Shown: positions 1 to 5,946 of the stretch, piece by piece
Layout: every line of letters starts with the position of its first letter
Numbering within the stretch: position 1 is the first letter of the stretch
Source of the DNA: Paracoccaceae bacterium
Lineage (GTDB): Bacteria > Pseudomonadota > Alphaproteobacteria > Rhodobacterales > Rhodobacteraceae
NCBI GenBank assembly: GCA_030626365.1
Contig: DAOUPC010000155.1
Coordinates: 1-6,799, forward strand
Direction of reading: 5' to 3'
Length of the DNA stretch: 6,799 bases
Translations under genes and position numbers: made by a program
Notes under the pieces: generated by a model
Told to the model about the DNA's origin: nothing
The model's database searches: none
The model's input: only the letters and a program-made list of their open reading frames with translations

Positions 1-300
1 ATTGAGGTCGATCCGCGCATATCTGAACTGTCGCCAGGCACCAAGGTCACGCTGGGCATTCGTCCGCGCAACCTGGAATTCAGCCATGAACCCACCGAAA
101 ACGGTTTGTCGACGCGGATCGACATAGTTGAACCGATGGGGGCCGAAACGCTGGCCCACCTAAGCGATGGAAGTCACAATTTGCGCCTTGTCACCGACTG
201 GCGCGTAGCACTGACCGAAGGTGAGCAGATACATATCAGCATCCCACCCCGGTCAGCGCATATTTTCACCGAAGACCAACAAGTGTTGAGGACAACATGA
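1..300 (+). CDS. Sugar ABC transporter ATP-binding protein, C-terminal end (partial)
   Basis: This is the last 99 residues of an ATPase that energises a sugar importer, working on the inner face of the cytoplasmic membrane. Frame 1 is open from the first base to TGA at 298-300. The visible part is the C-terminal TOBE/MalK-type regulatory domain, not the nucleotide-binding domain. It shows the family signatures GIRPRNLEF and, later, VEPMGAETL, both typical of MalK/UgpC-type (CUT1) ATPases. The Walker A, Walker B and signature motifs lie upstream of the window, so ATPase activity cannot be checked. The stop overlaps the ATG of the next gene as ATGA, which suggests translational coupling. The permease and solute-binding genes are presumably further left. 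The transported solute cannot be read from this fragment; the neighbouring isomerases and dehydrogenases suggest a sugar or polyol. Confidence 0.88.
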   Translation: MEVDPRISELSPGTKVTLGIRPRNLEFSHEPTENGLSTRIDIVEPMGAETLAHLSDGSHNLRLVTDWRVALTEGEQIHISIPPRSAHIFTEDQQVLRTT

Positions 301-584
301 CTGCCGCTCAAGCAAAAAATGTCGAACGCATCATTGTCGGGTTTTGCGTACTATCCATACTCGCGATATTTCAACCGTTCTCGATCCATATATTTTCGGT
401 TGGTTGTGTCGCGGTGATTATCAGCGCCCTGGTTTTCAACCTTGTGCCCCATTGCCGCGAAGGTGTGACGGTCCGTGACCTGCTCAAGGTATGGGTGATC
501 ATTCTGGTGATCCTTGGGGTTGCGGCGTTGTTGGGTATTGGAACGGCGTTCATGTATGTTAAATATCTGGCCTCCCTGCGATAG
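297..584 (+). CDS. Small three-helix membrane protein, function unknown
   Basis: This encodes a 95-residue protein that I do not recognise. Three hydrophobic stretches fit membrane helices at about residues 11-30, 31-51 and 63-88. A short polar loop (PHCREG, about 51-56) joins helices 2 and 3, and the ends are basic. There is no cleavable signal peptide. The ATG overlaps the TGA of the ABC ATPase gene (ATGA), and a GAGGA at 288-292 lies only 4 bases ahead, so translation probably depends on coupling to the upstream gene. The position at the end of a transporter operon suggests an accessory or stabilising part of the permease, but this is inference from context only. A long opposing frame covers the same DNA; the coupling and the clean hydrophobic pattern favour this strand. 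Confidence 0.7.
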   Translation: MTAAQAKNVERIIVGFCVLSILAIFQPFSIHIFSVGCVAVIISALVFNLVPHCREGVTVRDLLKVWVIILVILGVAALLGIGTAFMYVKYLASLR

Positions 585-676
585 GCTGGTGATACCGGCG
601 CATATTTTGGTTGCCGGGGTTTTAACATCAGGGGCTGACCTGTTTCGCCATATCCAACATTGAAAAGGAACAGCCC

Positions 677-1075
677 ATGACCGGGAAATTCATGATGTCC
701 GCACAGACCCCGCCCGAAGTTCTGGACTGGGGAAAACTGCGCTGGATGAGCAGCCCCCCGGCGACCGGCGCAAAAAATCTTACCGTGATCGAAGTGAATA
801 TCAAACCGGGCGAGGGCCACGATTTTCACAAGCACCCAGATCAGGAAGAGGTGATTTATGTCATCTCGGGCAAGATCGAACAGTGGCTGGATCGGGAAAA
901 ACGTATCTTGGGGCCGGGCGATAGCGTTTTCATTGGCCCCGATGTGGTTCACGCCAGCTTTAACGTGGGCGATGGCGACGCGCAGATGCTGGCCATTCTT
1001 GGGCCGTGCGTGGGTGATGAGGGCTATGTGCTGGTGGATGTCGCGGGCGAAGCCCCGTGGAATTCGTTAAGATAG
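677..1075 (+). CDS. Single-domain cupin protein
   Basis: This encodes a 132-residue cytosolic protein with one cupin beta-barrel. Cupin motif 1 is seen as G45-x5-H51-x-H53-x4-E58-x6-G65. Motif 2 is seen around G81 to N96, with H92 as the fourth metal ligand. The 2-His/1-Glu/1-His set predicts a bound divalent metal. Small cupins of this kind serve as sugar or sugar-phosphate isomerases, dioxygenases or binding proteins, and the sequence does not decide which. AAGGA at about 664-668 is well spaced for the ATG at 677; an in-frame ATG at 692 is a weaker choice. The gene sits 92 bases after the membrane-protein gene and just before a strong terminator, so it is the last gene of the left-hand rightward unit or a short unit of its own. 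A role in the neighbouring sugar metabolism is inference. Confidence 0.85.
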   Translation: MTGKFMMSAQTPPEVLDWGKLRWMSSPPATGAKNLTVIEVNIKPGEGHDFHKHPDQEEVIYVISGKIEQWLDREKRILGPGDSVFIGPDVVHASFNVGDGDAQMLAILGPCVGDEGYVLVDVAGEAPWNSLR

Positions 1076-1085
1076 CGGCGCATCA

Positions 1086-1119
1086 GGCCGCCGGGCGCGA
1101 ACCCGTGCGGCCGTTTTTT
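1086..1119 (+). terminator. Rho-independent terminator after the cupin gene
   Basis: The left arm GGCCGCCGGG (1086-1095) pairs fully with CCCG plus GCGGCC (1102-1112), apart from one bulged T at 1106. The loop is CGCGAA. A run of six T follows at 1114-1119. This is a textbook terminator for rightward transcription and begins 11 bases after the cupin stop. A second, outer pairing (CGCATCA at 1079-1085 with TGATGCG at 1119-1125) could lengthen the structure across the convergent gap. Read leftward, the hairpin has no T run, so its use by the opposing dehydrogenase gene is less certain. Confidence 0.85.
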
Positions 1120-1127
1120 GATGCGAC

Positions 1128-2264
1128 CTAATGGGCCGTCTCCCACTGACCGGTTTGTGCCGATTTCAGGACCGCATCGGTAACCATATCGGTCTTTAGC
1201 GCGTCGGCAAAAGTTGGGGCCGCTGCGGTGCCATCCAGCCCCATGATGAAATCAGCTGCCTGATGGGTAAAGCTTTCGTCGTATCCGATTGACAGCCCCG
1301 GCACCCACCATTTGTCCATATACGGGTGGTCACCGTCTGTGACATGGATTGATTTCCAGCCGCGCGTTGTGCCCTGATCGCGGTGGTCAAAGTATTCCAG
1401 CCGGTGCAGATCGTGCAGATCCCACGAAATTGACGCATGCTCTCCGTTGATTTCCAGCGTGTATTGCGCCTTGTGACCGCGCGCATATCTGGTCGATTCA
1501 AAGGTCGCGAGCGATCCGTTCGAGAACCGCGCAAGAAAGGCACAGGCATCGTCGATGCCCACCGGTTCAACCTTGCCGGTCAGGGTGTGTTCGCGTTCTT
1601 TGATAAAGGTTTCCGTCATCGCAGTGACCGTATCAATCCCACCGTTCAGCCACATGGCTGTGTCGATGCAATGGGCCAGAAGGTCGCCGGTCACACCGCT
1701 GCCGGCCACGTCCTTGTCCAACCGCCACAACCCTTCGCCGCCCTGGGGCAAGTCGCTGGCAATGGTCCAGTCCTGAAGGAATTTGGCACGGTAATGGAAA
1801 ATGCGCCCCAACTGCCCGTCATCAATCAGCGCCTTGGCCAGCGTCACGGCCGGAATGCGGCGGTAATTGTACCAGACCATGTTGGGGACACCGGCCTTTT
1901 CCACCGCCTCCACCATCTGCTGGCTTTCCGCGCTGTTGCGCCCCAACGGCTTTTCGCACATTACCATCTTGCCGGCCTTGGCCGCCGCCACGGCAATTTC
2001 CAGGTGCATGTTGTTGGGTGCGGCAATATCAATCAGGTCGATATCGTCACGCGCCACCAGCGCGCGCCAGTCGGTTTCGACCGACCCATAGCCCCAGTTT
2101 GACGCGAATGCTTCGGCCCGGTCACGGTTGCGCGCACAGATTGCGGTAAGTTCCGGCTGGCGCGGCAGGTCAAAGAACCGGGGCGCTGTCAGAAAGGCGT
2201 TGGAATGTGTGCGGCCCATAAAGCCATAGCCGACCATGCCGATGCGAAGTTTTGGTTTGCTCAT
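1128..2264 (-). CDS. Gfo/Idh/MocA family NAD(P)-dependent oxidoreductase
   Basis: This encodes a 378-residue cytosolic dehydrogenase that probably oxidises a hydroxyl of a sugar, cyclitol or sugar derivative with NAD(P). The N-terminal Rossmann fold shows GYGFMG (residues 12-17). The family's catalytic EKP is at 104-106 (K105). The GxxxDxxxH-type signature gives D194 and H198 in the VTGDLLAHCID stretch. The length is normal for the family. I chose the ATG at 2264: a GAGGAG 9 bases upstream (on this strand) supports it, and the longer reading from 2294 would run back into the preceding gene. The gene lies 13 bases after the TIM-barrel gene, whose TGA merges into this ribosome site, so the two are co-transcribed. 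Such pairs oxidise and then isomerise or epimerise a sugar, for example in inositol or 3-keto-sugar routes. The exact substrate is not evident. Confidence 0.9.
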   Translation of the reverse strand: MSKPKLRIGMVGYGFMGRTHSNAFLTAPRFFDLPRQPELTAICARNRDRAEAFASNWGYGSVETDWRALVARDDIDLIDIAAPNNMHLEIAVAAAKAGKMVMCEKPLGRNSAESQQMVEAVEKAGVPNMVWYNYRRIPAVTLAKALIDDGQLGRIFHYRAKFLQDWTIASDLPQGGEGLWRLDKDVAGSGVTGDLLAHCIDTAMWLNGGIDTVTAMTETFIKEREHTLTGKVEPVGIDDACAFLARFSNGSLATFESTRYARGHKAQYTLEINGEHASISWDLHDLHRLEYFDHRDQGTTRGWKSIHVTDGDHPYMDKWWVPGLSIGYDESFTHQAADFIMGLDGTAAAPTFADALKTDMVTDAVLKSAQTGQWETAH

Positions 2265-2277
2265 TGTGGTTTTCTCC

Positions 2278-3321
2278 TCAGGCGTTCCAGCCATGCGCGT
2301 TGCGTACCTTGATCATGGTGGCAAGGATGTCGTTCCAGGTTTGCTGATTTTCCAGAACCGCGTTCGGGAACATGCAGCCATCCCAACAGATATGGCGCAC
2401 AGCGCGTGTCGGCGTGCCATCGGGATTGTTCAGCCAGAACCCCGCATGTTTGACGATATCCAGCTTGCCGTTGGCATCCGTTGCCATGCAATGGCGCCCG
2501 GTTTTGTCGTGACTGCCGCTGCCATGCACCGTGCCGTCGTTCTGGGCTACATGGAAATCCAGCACCCAGGGGCGCAGCGCGTCAGTGATGGTTTTCAGGG
2601 CATCGTCCAGCGCGCCCTGATCGGACCAGTCATAGCCTTCTGGCAAAAGCCGGTGTTCAGGCGCGTTATAGCCCAGCGCATACAGCAACGTATGCGCCAT
2701 ATCTGCCTGAAAACCAAAGGTGGCGGGCCGGTCCACTGTTTCAAGTAACTCGACCATGTGTTTCCAACTGTGCATCCCGCCCCAGCAAATTTCGCCCTCG
2801 GCGGCCAACTTTTCACCGTGATCCTCGGCAATGTCGCAAGCTTGGCGCATTGTCTCGGCGATGATCGCGGTGTTGCCTGTGGGGTCACCCGCCCAGCTTG
2901 CCACGTCGGTTGATGTGTCGACGCGAATAACGCCGCCCTCGCGCACGCCAAGATCGCGCAACCTGCCCATGATGCGGCAGGACTGGCGGATCGAGGTCAG
3001 AAACGCCTGCCGCCCCGCCCCCGGATCCATCGCTGATCCGCCCCCGACCGGTTCCCAGATCGGGGCCACGGCCGATCCGATCATCAGCCCCCGACCGCCC
3101 ACATTGTCGGCCAGCGCCTTGATGGTGTCGTCATCGGCGTCAATTGGCGTATGCGGATCAGCCAGAAACAAATCCACACCATCGAATTTCACACCGTCCA
3201 CTTCGGCGGCTTGTGTCATGTCCAGCATGGTATCCAGATCGATTGGCGGCTCCTCGTCGCCCTTGCCGACAAGTCCAGGCCACATGGCATTATGCAGCTT
3301 GGGAAATGCATATTCGCCCAT
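2278..3321 (-). CDS. TIM-barrel sugar (phosphate) isomerase/epimerase family protein
   Basis: This encodes a 347-residue protein of the xylose-isomerase-like TIM-barrel superfamily (AP endonuclease 2/IolE type), expected to be a metal-dependent sugar isomerase, epimerase or dehydratase. Candidate metal ligands are E175 or E177 in LAAEGEICWGG, D207 in FQADMAH and H257 in DFHVAQNDG; an H271-x5-H277 element (HDKTGRH) and D314 follow. It is longer than most 260-290 residue relatives, with inserts around 210-235 and 260-300, so it forms a separate subgroup from the epimerase encoded at 3471-4319. The ATG at 3321 has GGGAGAA (3326-3332 on the + strand) just ahead; a start at 3354 lacks this support. 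It is the first gene of the leftward pair and fires from the shared divergent region. The likely job is isomerising the product or substrate of the adjacent Gfo/Idh/MocA dehydrogenase (inference). Confidence 0.8.
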   Translation of the reverse strand: MGEYAFPKLHNAMWPGLVGKGDEEPPIDLDTMLDMTQAAEVDGVKFDGVDLFLADPHTPIDADDDTIKALADNVGGRGLMIGSAVAPIWEPVGGGSAMDPGAGRQAFLTSIRQSCRIMGRLRDLGVREGGVIRVDTSTDVASWAGDPTGNTAIIAETMRQACDIAEDHGEKLAAEGEICWGGMHSWKHMVELLETVDRPATFGFQADMAHTLLYALGYNAPEHRLLPEGYDWSDQGALDDALKTITDALRPWVLDFHVAQNDGTVHGSGSHDKTGRHCMATDANGKLDIVKHAGFWLNNPDGTPTRAVRHICWDGCMFPNAVLENQQTWNDILATMIKVRNAHGWNA

Positions 3322-3364
3322 GTCATTCTCCCGATTTAATTGCGTATGCGTCATGCTTCCACAG

Positions 3365-3376
3365 TTTTGATCAAAA
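3365..3376. promoter_or_regulatory. Perfect 12-base palindrome TTTTGATCAAAA in the divergent gap
   Basis: The sequence TTTTGATCAAAA is its own reverse complement and lies 43 bases ahead of the leftward isomerase start. The half-site TTTTGAT recurs at 3387-3393 and 3414-3420 in the same gap. Its place in a divergent intergenic region fits a regulator site or part of the leftward promoter. No regulator gene is in the window, so the binding protein is unknown. Confidence 0.4.
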
Positions 3377-3403
3377 GTAATCAGTTTTTTGATGTGCGCC
3401 CCT

Positions 3404-3413
3404 CAGAATTCTG
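3404..3413. promoter_or_regulatory. Perfect 10-base palindrome CAGAATTCTG
   Basis: This symmetric site lies between the TTTTGATCAAAA palindrome and the predicted rightward promoter, with its centre 38 bases from the former. It may be a regulator site. It is short enough that chance cannot be ruled out. Confidence 0.25.
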
Positions 3414-3415
3414 TT

Positions 3416-3443
3416 TTGATATGATCACCAATCACGCTATGAT
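3416..3443 (+). promoter_or_regulatory. Sigma70-like promoter for the rightward epimerase/SDR/EryH operon
   Basis: TTGATA (3416-3421) matches five of six bases of the -35 consensus. TATGAT (3438-3443) matches five of six bases of the -10 consensus. The spacer is 16 bases. Transcription would begin near 3450, leaving a leader of about 20 bases that contains the GGGGGA ribosome site (3459-3464) of the first gene. The -10 falls inside the inverted repeat at 3428-3446, the expected position for a repressor site. Confidence 0.55.
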
Positions 3444-3446
3444 TGG
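3428..3446. promoter_or_regulatory. Candidate operator: 7-base inverted repeat with 5-base spacer
   Basis: CCAATCA (3428-3434) and TGATTGG (3440-3446) are perfect reverse complements separated by CGCTA. The 19-base dyad covers the -10 hexamer of the predicted rightward promoter. A dimeric repressor bound here would block the polymerase, so substrate-induced derepression is the simplest reading. The size would suit a GntR-, LacI- or TetR-type dimer. I cannot tell the family from the site alone. Confidence 0.5.
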
Positions 3447-3470
3447 CCATCATGCTTTGGGGGATGTGTC

Positions 3471-4319
3471 ATGAAAATCGGGTTTTGCATGCTGCTTTGG
3501 ACAACGGCGGTGGGTGAGGAACACAAACCGCTTTTGGAAGATATCAGGGCGACGGGTTATGACGGGGTTGAAATCCCGGTCTTTGACGGCACGCCGGATG
3601 ACTATGCCGCAATTGGCAGGATGCTGGATGGCATTGGGTTGGCGCGCACGGCCATTTCGGTGATCCCGTCGCTTGATCTGCACCCGCTTGCCGAAGATGC
3701 CGCAACACGGGCCAGGGCGGTTGATTACCTTAAGTGGTGCGTCGACTGCACGGCGGCCCTTGGGGCCGATACCATTGGCGGGCCTTTGCATCAGGCGCTG
3801 GGGCATTTTTCCGGGGCCGGCACCACACAAGCCGAATTTGACCGCGCCCGCGAGGTTCACGCCCGCGTTGCTGATCACGCCCAGGCCAATGGCGTGACCA
3901 TCGCCCTAGAGGCCGTCAACCGGTTCGAGAGTTATTTTGCCAACACGATGGATGATTTGTGCGCCTATACCAAGTCGCTGAACCACCCTGCGATCCAGAC
4001 GATGTACGATACATTTCACGCCAACATCGAAGAAAAAGACCCGGTGGGCGCGTTCACGCGCAACGCGGAACATGTGGCCCATATCCATATCTCAGAAAAT
4101 GACCGCGGCGTGCCGGGGCGGGGGCACATCCCCTGGGCCGAGACATTCAAGGCGATCAAGGCGTCCGGCTATGATAATTGGCTGACAATCGAGGCCTTTG
4201 GCCGGGGTCTTCCGGAACTGGCGGCGGCAACAAGGGTCTGGCGCGATTTCGCGGAAAACCCCGAGGCGTATTATCGCGACGGATACCAGTGCATACGTAA
4301 AGGATGGGACGAAGCATGA
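3471..4319 (+). CDS. Ketose 3-epimerase of the D-tagatose/D-psicose 3-epimerase family
   Basis: This encodes a 282-residue cytosolic TIM-barrel enzyme that inverts C3 of a ketose or ketose phosphate using a divalent metal. The metal ligands are E147 (ALEAVNRFE), D180 (MYDTFHANIEE), H206 (HIHISENDRG) and E241 (TIEAFG). These match E152, D185, H211 and E246 of Pseudomonas cichorii D-tagatose 3-epimerase at a constant offset of five. The substrate-contact residues E153, H183 and R212 also match E158, H188 and R217. The catalytic set is therefore complete. The start has GGGGGA six bases upstream. It is the first gene of the operon, and its TGA overlaps the next ATG. In a tetrulose pathway the only stereocentre is C3, so this enzyme could interconvert D- and L-erythrulose, or do the EryC job (D-erythrulose-1-P to L-erythrulose-1-P). 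Pentulose or hexulose substrates remain possible. Confidence 0.85.
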   Translation: MKIGFCMLLWTTAVGEEHKPLLEDIRATGYDGVEIPVFDGTPDDYAAIGRMLDGIGLARTAISVIPSLDLHPLAEDAATRARAVDYLKWCVDCTAALGADTIGGPLHQALGHFSGAGTTQAEFDRAREVHARVADHAQANGVTIALEAVNRFESYFANTMDDLCAYTKSLNHPAIQTMYDTFHANIEEKDPVGAFTRNAEHVAHIHISENDRGVPGRGHIPWAETFKAIKASGYDNWLTIEAFGRGLPELAAATRVWRDFAENPEAYYRDGYQCIRKGWDEA

Positions 4320-5056
4320 TGGATTTTTCAGGACAGGTGGCGGTTGTAACCGGTGGCGCACAAGGTATCGGGCGTGCGGTTGGCGAACAGTTGCGAAAAG
4401 GGGGCGCGCGGGTCGTCATCTGGGACGTTGATGCGGGGCTTGCCGCAAAAACGGCGGATCAGATTGGTGCCGACAGCCTTGCCATGGGCGTGGACATTGC
4501 CAACTGGGACAGCGTTTGCGCCGCACGCGACAAGACACTGGATCAGGCCGGGCGCATAGATATCGTCGTGAATTCCGCCGGGATTGCCGGGATGAACACA
4601 ACCGTCGAAGAATACCCTGTTGAAGAGTTCGCAAAAATTGTGTCGATCAACCTGCTGGGGACATTCCACGTGAACAAGGCCGTTGTGCCGGCGATGCGCG
4701 CGCAAAAATACGGACGCATTGTGAACATCGCCTCGATTGCCGGGAAAGAGGGCAACCCGAATGCCTGCGCCTATTCGGCGTCCAAGGCTGGGGTCATCGG
4801 CCTGACCAAATCCCTGGGCAAAGAGCTGGCGAACGAAGATATTGGCGTCAACTGTGTGACCCCGGCAGCCGCAAGAACACGTATTTTCGACCAGATGAGT
4901 CAGGAACATATTGATTTCATGCTGTCCAAGATCCCGCGCGGCAGGTTCCTGGAACTGGATGAGGCAGCGGCGATGATCACCTGGCTTGCCTCGCGCGAAA
5001 ACAGCTTTTCAACAGGTGGTGTTTTCGACCTTTCCGGTGGTCGCGCGACATACTGA
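4316..5056 (+). CDS. Short-chain dehydrogenase/reductase (classical SDR), probable polyol/ketose dehydrogenase
   Basis: This encodes a 246-residue cytosolic oxidoreductase with all classical SDR parts. TGGAQGIG (12-19) binds the dinucleotide. D37 ends strand beta-2 and favours NAD(H) over NADP(H). The structural NNAG motif reads NSAG (86-89). N112, S140, Y153 and K157 (YSASK) form the catalytic tetrad. The C-terminus reads GGVFDLSGGRATY, an ending I associate with a FabG-like subgroup often annotated only as SDR. I chose the ATG at 4316, which overlaps the upstream TGA (ATGA) and lies 11 bases after AAGGA. The next ATG, at 4319, is equally possible; 4304 lies on the ribosome site. The role in this operon is probably alcohol-to-ketone oxidation of the imported polyol or of a keto intermediate. 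A fatty-acid role is unlikely here. Confidence 0.88.
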   Translation: MMDFSGQVAVVTGGAQGIGRAVGEQLRKGGARVVIWDVDAGLAAKTADQIGADSLAMGVDIANWDSVCAARDKTLDQAGRIDIVVNSAGIAGMNTTVEEYPVEEFAKIVSINLLGTFHVNKAVVPAMRAQKYGRIVNIASIAGKEGNPNACAYSASKAGVIGLTKSLGKELANEDIGVNCVTPAAARTRIFDQMSQEHIDFMLSKIPRGRFLELDEAAAMITWLASRENSFSTGGVFDLSGGRATY

Positions 5057-5082
5057 GGCCGAATTCAGGAAAGGATCCCGGC

Positions 5083-5895
5083 ATGGCAGAAAGCCAAGGA
5101 AACGATTGGGGTGATGCCCCGCGTTCGCCACTGTTGGCCCGGTTTCCGGATATTGCAGGTAAATCGGTTCTGATCACCGGTGGCGGGTCCGGCATTGGGG
5201 CCGCCCTGACAGAAGGGTTTTTGGCACAAGGCGCAAAGGTCGCGTTTCTGGACATCATCGACGGCGATGAATTTTGCAGCAGGCTGGGGGACACGTATGG
5301 AACCCGCCCGCTGTTCTGGCATTGCGATGTGGCCGACACTGCCGCATTGCAATCCGCGATCAAGGCGGCTGCCGCAGAAAATGGCCCGATTGAAATTCTG
5401 ATAAACTGTGCCGCCAACGATCAGCGCCACACCACCGAAGAGGTCACGGAAGCGTTCTGGGCATGGTCGCTGGATATTAACCTCAAGGCGTACTTTTTTG
5501 CGGCGCAGACGGTTGTGGGGCCAATGAAGGCCGCCGGTGCCGGTGTGATCATCAACTTTTCATCCGTGGCATACATGATGGGGCTGGCCGGGTTCCCCTG
5601 CTATACGGCCGCGAATGCCGGCATCGTTTCCCTGACGCACAGCCTGGCCCGCGAATTTGGTGGTAACGGTATTCGCGTCAATGCCATTGCCCCCGGTCTG
5701 GTGCTTACACCGCGCCAGAAACAGCTTTGGCTGACGCCCGAAGGGGTCGCCGCCCATGTCGCAAACCAATGCCTGCCGCAGCCCCTGATGCCCGATGATC
5801 TGGCGGGAACGGCGCTTTTCCTTGCGTCGGATGCCAGCCGGATGATGACGGGTCAGACGCTTATCGTGGACGGGGGACTGATGGCGCGCGCCTAG
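5083..5895 (+). CDS. SDR family protein with YxxxN in place of the catalytic YxxxK
   Basis: This encodes a 270-residue SDR-fold protein with about 24 extra N-terminal residues before the fold. The cofactor motif TGGGSGIG is at 32-39, and D57 at the end of beta-2 suggests NAD(H). The NNAG position reads NCAAND (108-113), followed by QRH. That segment recalls sugar dehydrogenases of the Caulobacter XylB (D-xylose dehydrogenase) type, which carry NNAGNDDRH (from memory). N133, S161 and Y174 are present, but the residue four after the tyrosine is N178 (codon AAT at 5614-5616), not lysine. The reading frame is otherwise intact and ends with a normal SDR C-terminus (VDGG at 262-265), so this does not look like decay. 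GGAAAGGA lies 7 bases before the ATG. The gene follows the first SDR after 26 bases. It may be an active variant, a binding partner, or a changed-chemistry enzyme. Confidence 0.85.
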   Translation: MAESQGNDWGDAPRSPLLARFPDIAGKSVLITGGGSGIGAALTEGFLAQGAKVAFLDIIDGDEFCSRLGDTYGTRPLFWHCDVADTAALQSAIKAAAAENGPIEILINCAANDQRHTTEEVTEAFWAWSLDINLKAYFFAAQTVVGPMKAAGAGVIINFSSVAYMMGLAGFPCYTAANAGIVSLTHSLAREFGGNGIRVNAIAPGLVLTPRQKQLWLTPEGVAAHVANQCLPQPLMPDDLAGTALFLASDASRMMTGQTLIVDGGLMARA

Positions 5896-5946
5896 CGGGC
5901 CGGAAATATTTTGAATACACTCAGCTCAGCACATAAGGCAAAAAGC

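Noticed and set aside
595..623. Weak stem CCGGC/GCCGG followed by TTTT after the membrane-protein gene
   Set aside because: There are only five base pairs with a 13-base loop and a short T run; this is too weak to call a terminator.
371..952. 193-codon open frame on the minus strand
   Set aside because: It runs across both the membrane-protein gene and the cupin gene. It has no recognisable domain, and the cupin on the other strand has a full metal motif.
1437..2102. 221-codon open frame on the plus strand
   Set aside because: It is antisense to the well-supported Gfo/Idh/MocA gene and is explained by codon bias in that gene; it contains no motif.
2265..2294. Longer start for the Gfo/Idh/MocA gene
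   Set aside because: It would overlap the preceding gene and consume the GAGGAG that serves the ATG at 2264.
2236..2748. 170-codon open frame on the plus strand
   Set aside because: It spans the junction of two real minus-strand genes and has no domain or promoter context.
2831..3370. 179-codon open frame on the plus strand
   Set aside because: It is rich in Ser, Pro and Arg, lies antisense to the TIM-barrel gene and ends in the control region; this is a typical shadow frame.
4328..4909. 193-codon open frame on the minus strand
   Set aside because: It is antisense to an SDR gene that has all its catalytic residues.
5083..5895. Second SDR as a pseudogene because of the lost lysine
   Set aside because: The frame is full length, with a good ribosome site and an intact cofactor motif and C-terminus. 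One substitution does not show decay.
5911..5946. Possible TTG start giving 12 extra residues on the EryH-type protein
   Set aside because: The added residues do not resemble the family N-terminus, and the ATG at 5947 has an AAGG at good spacing.
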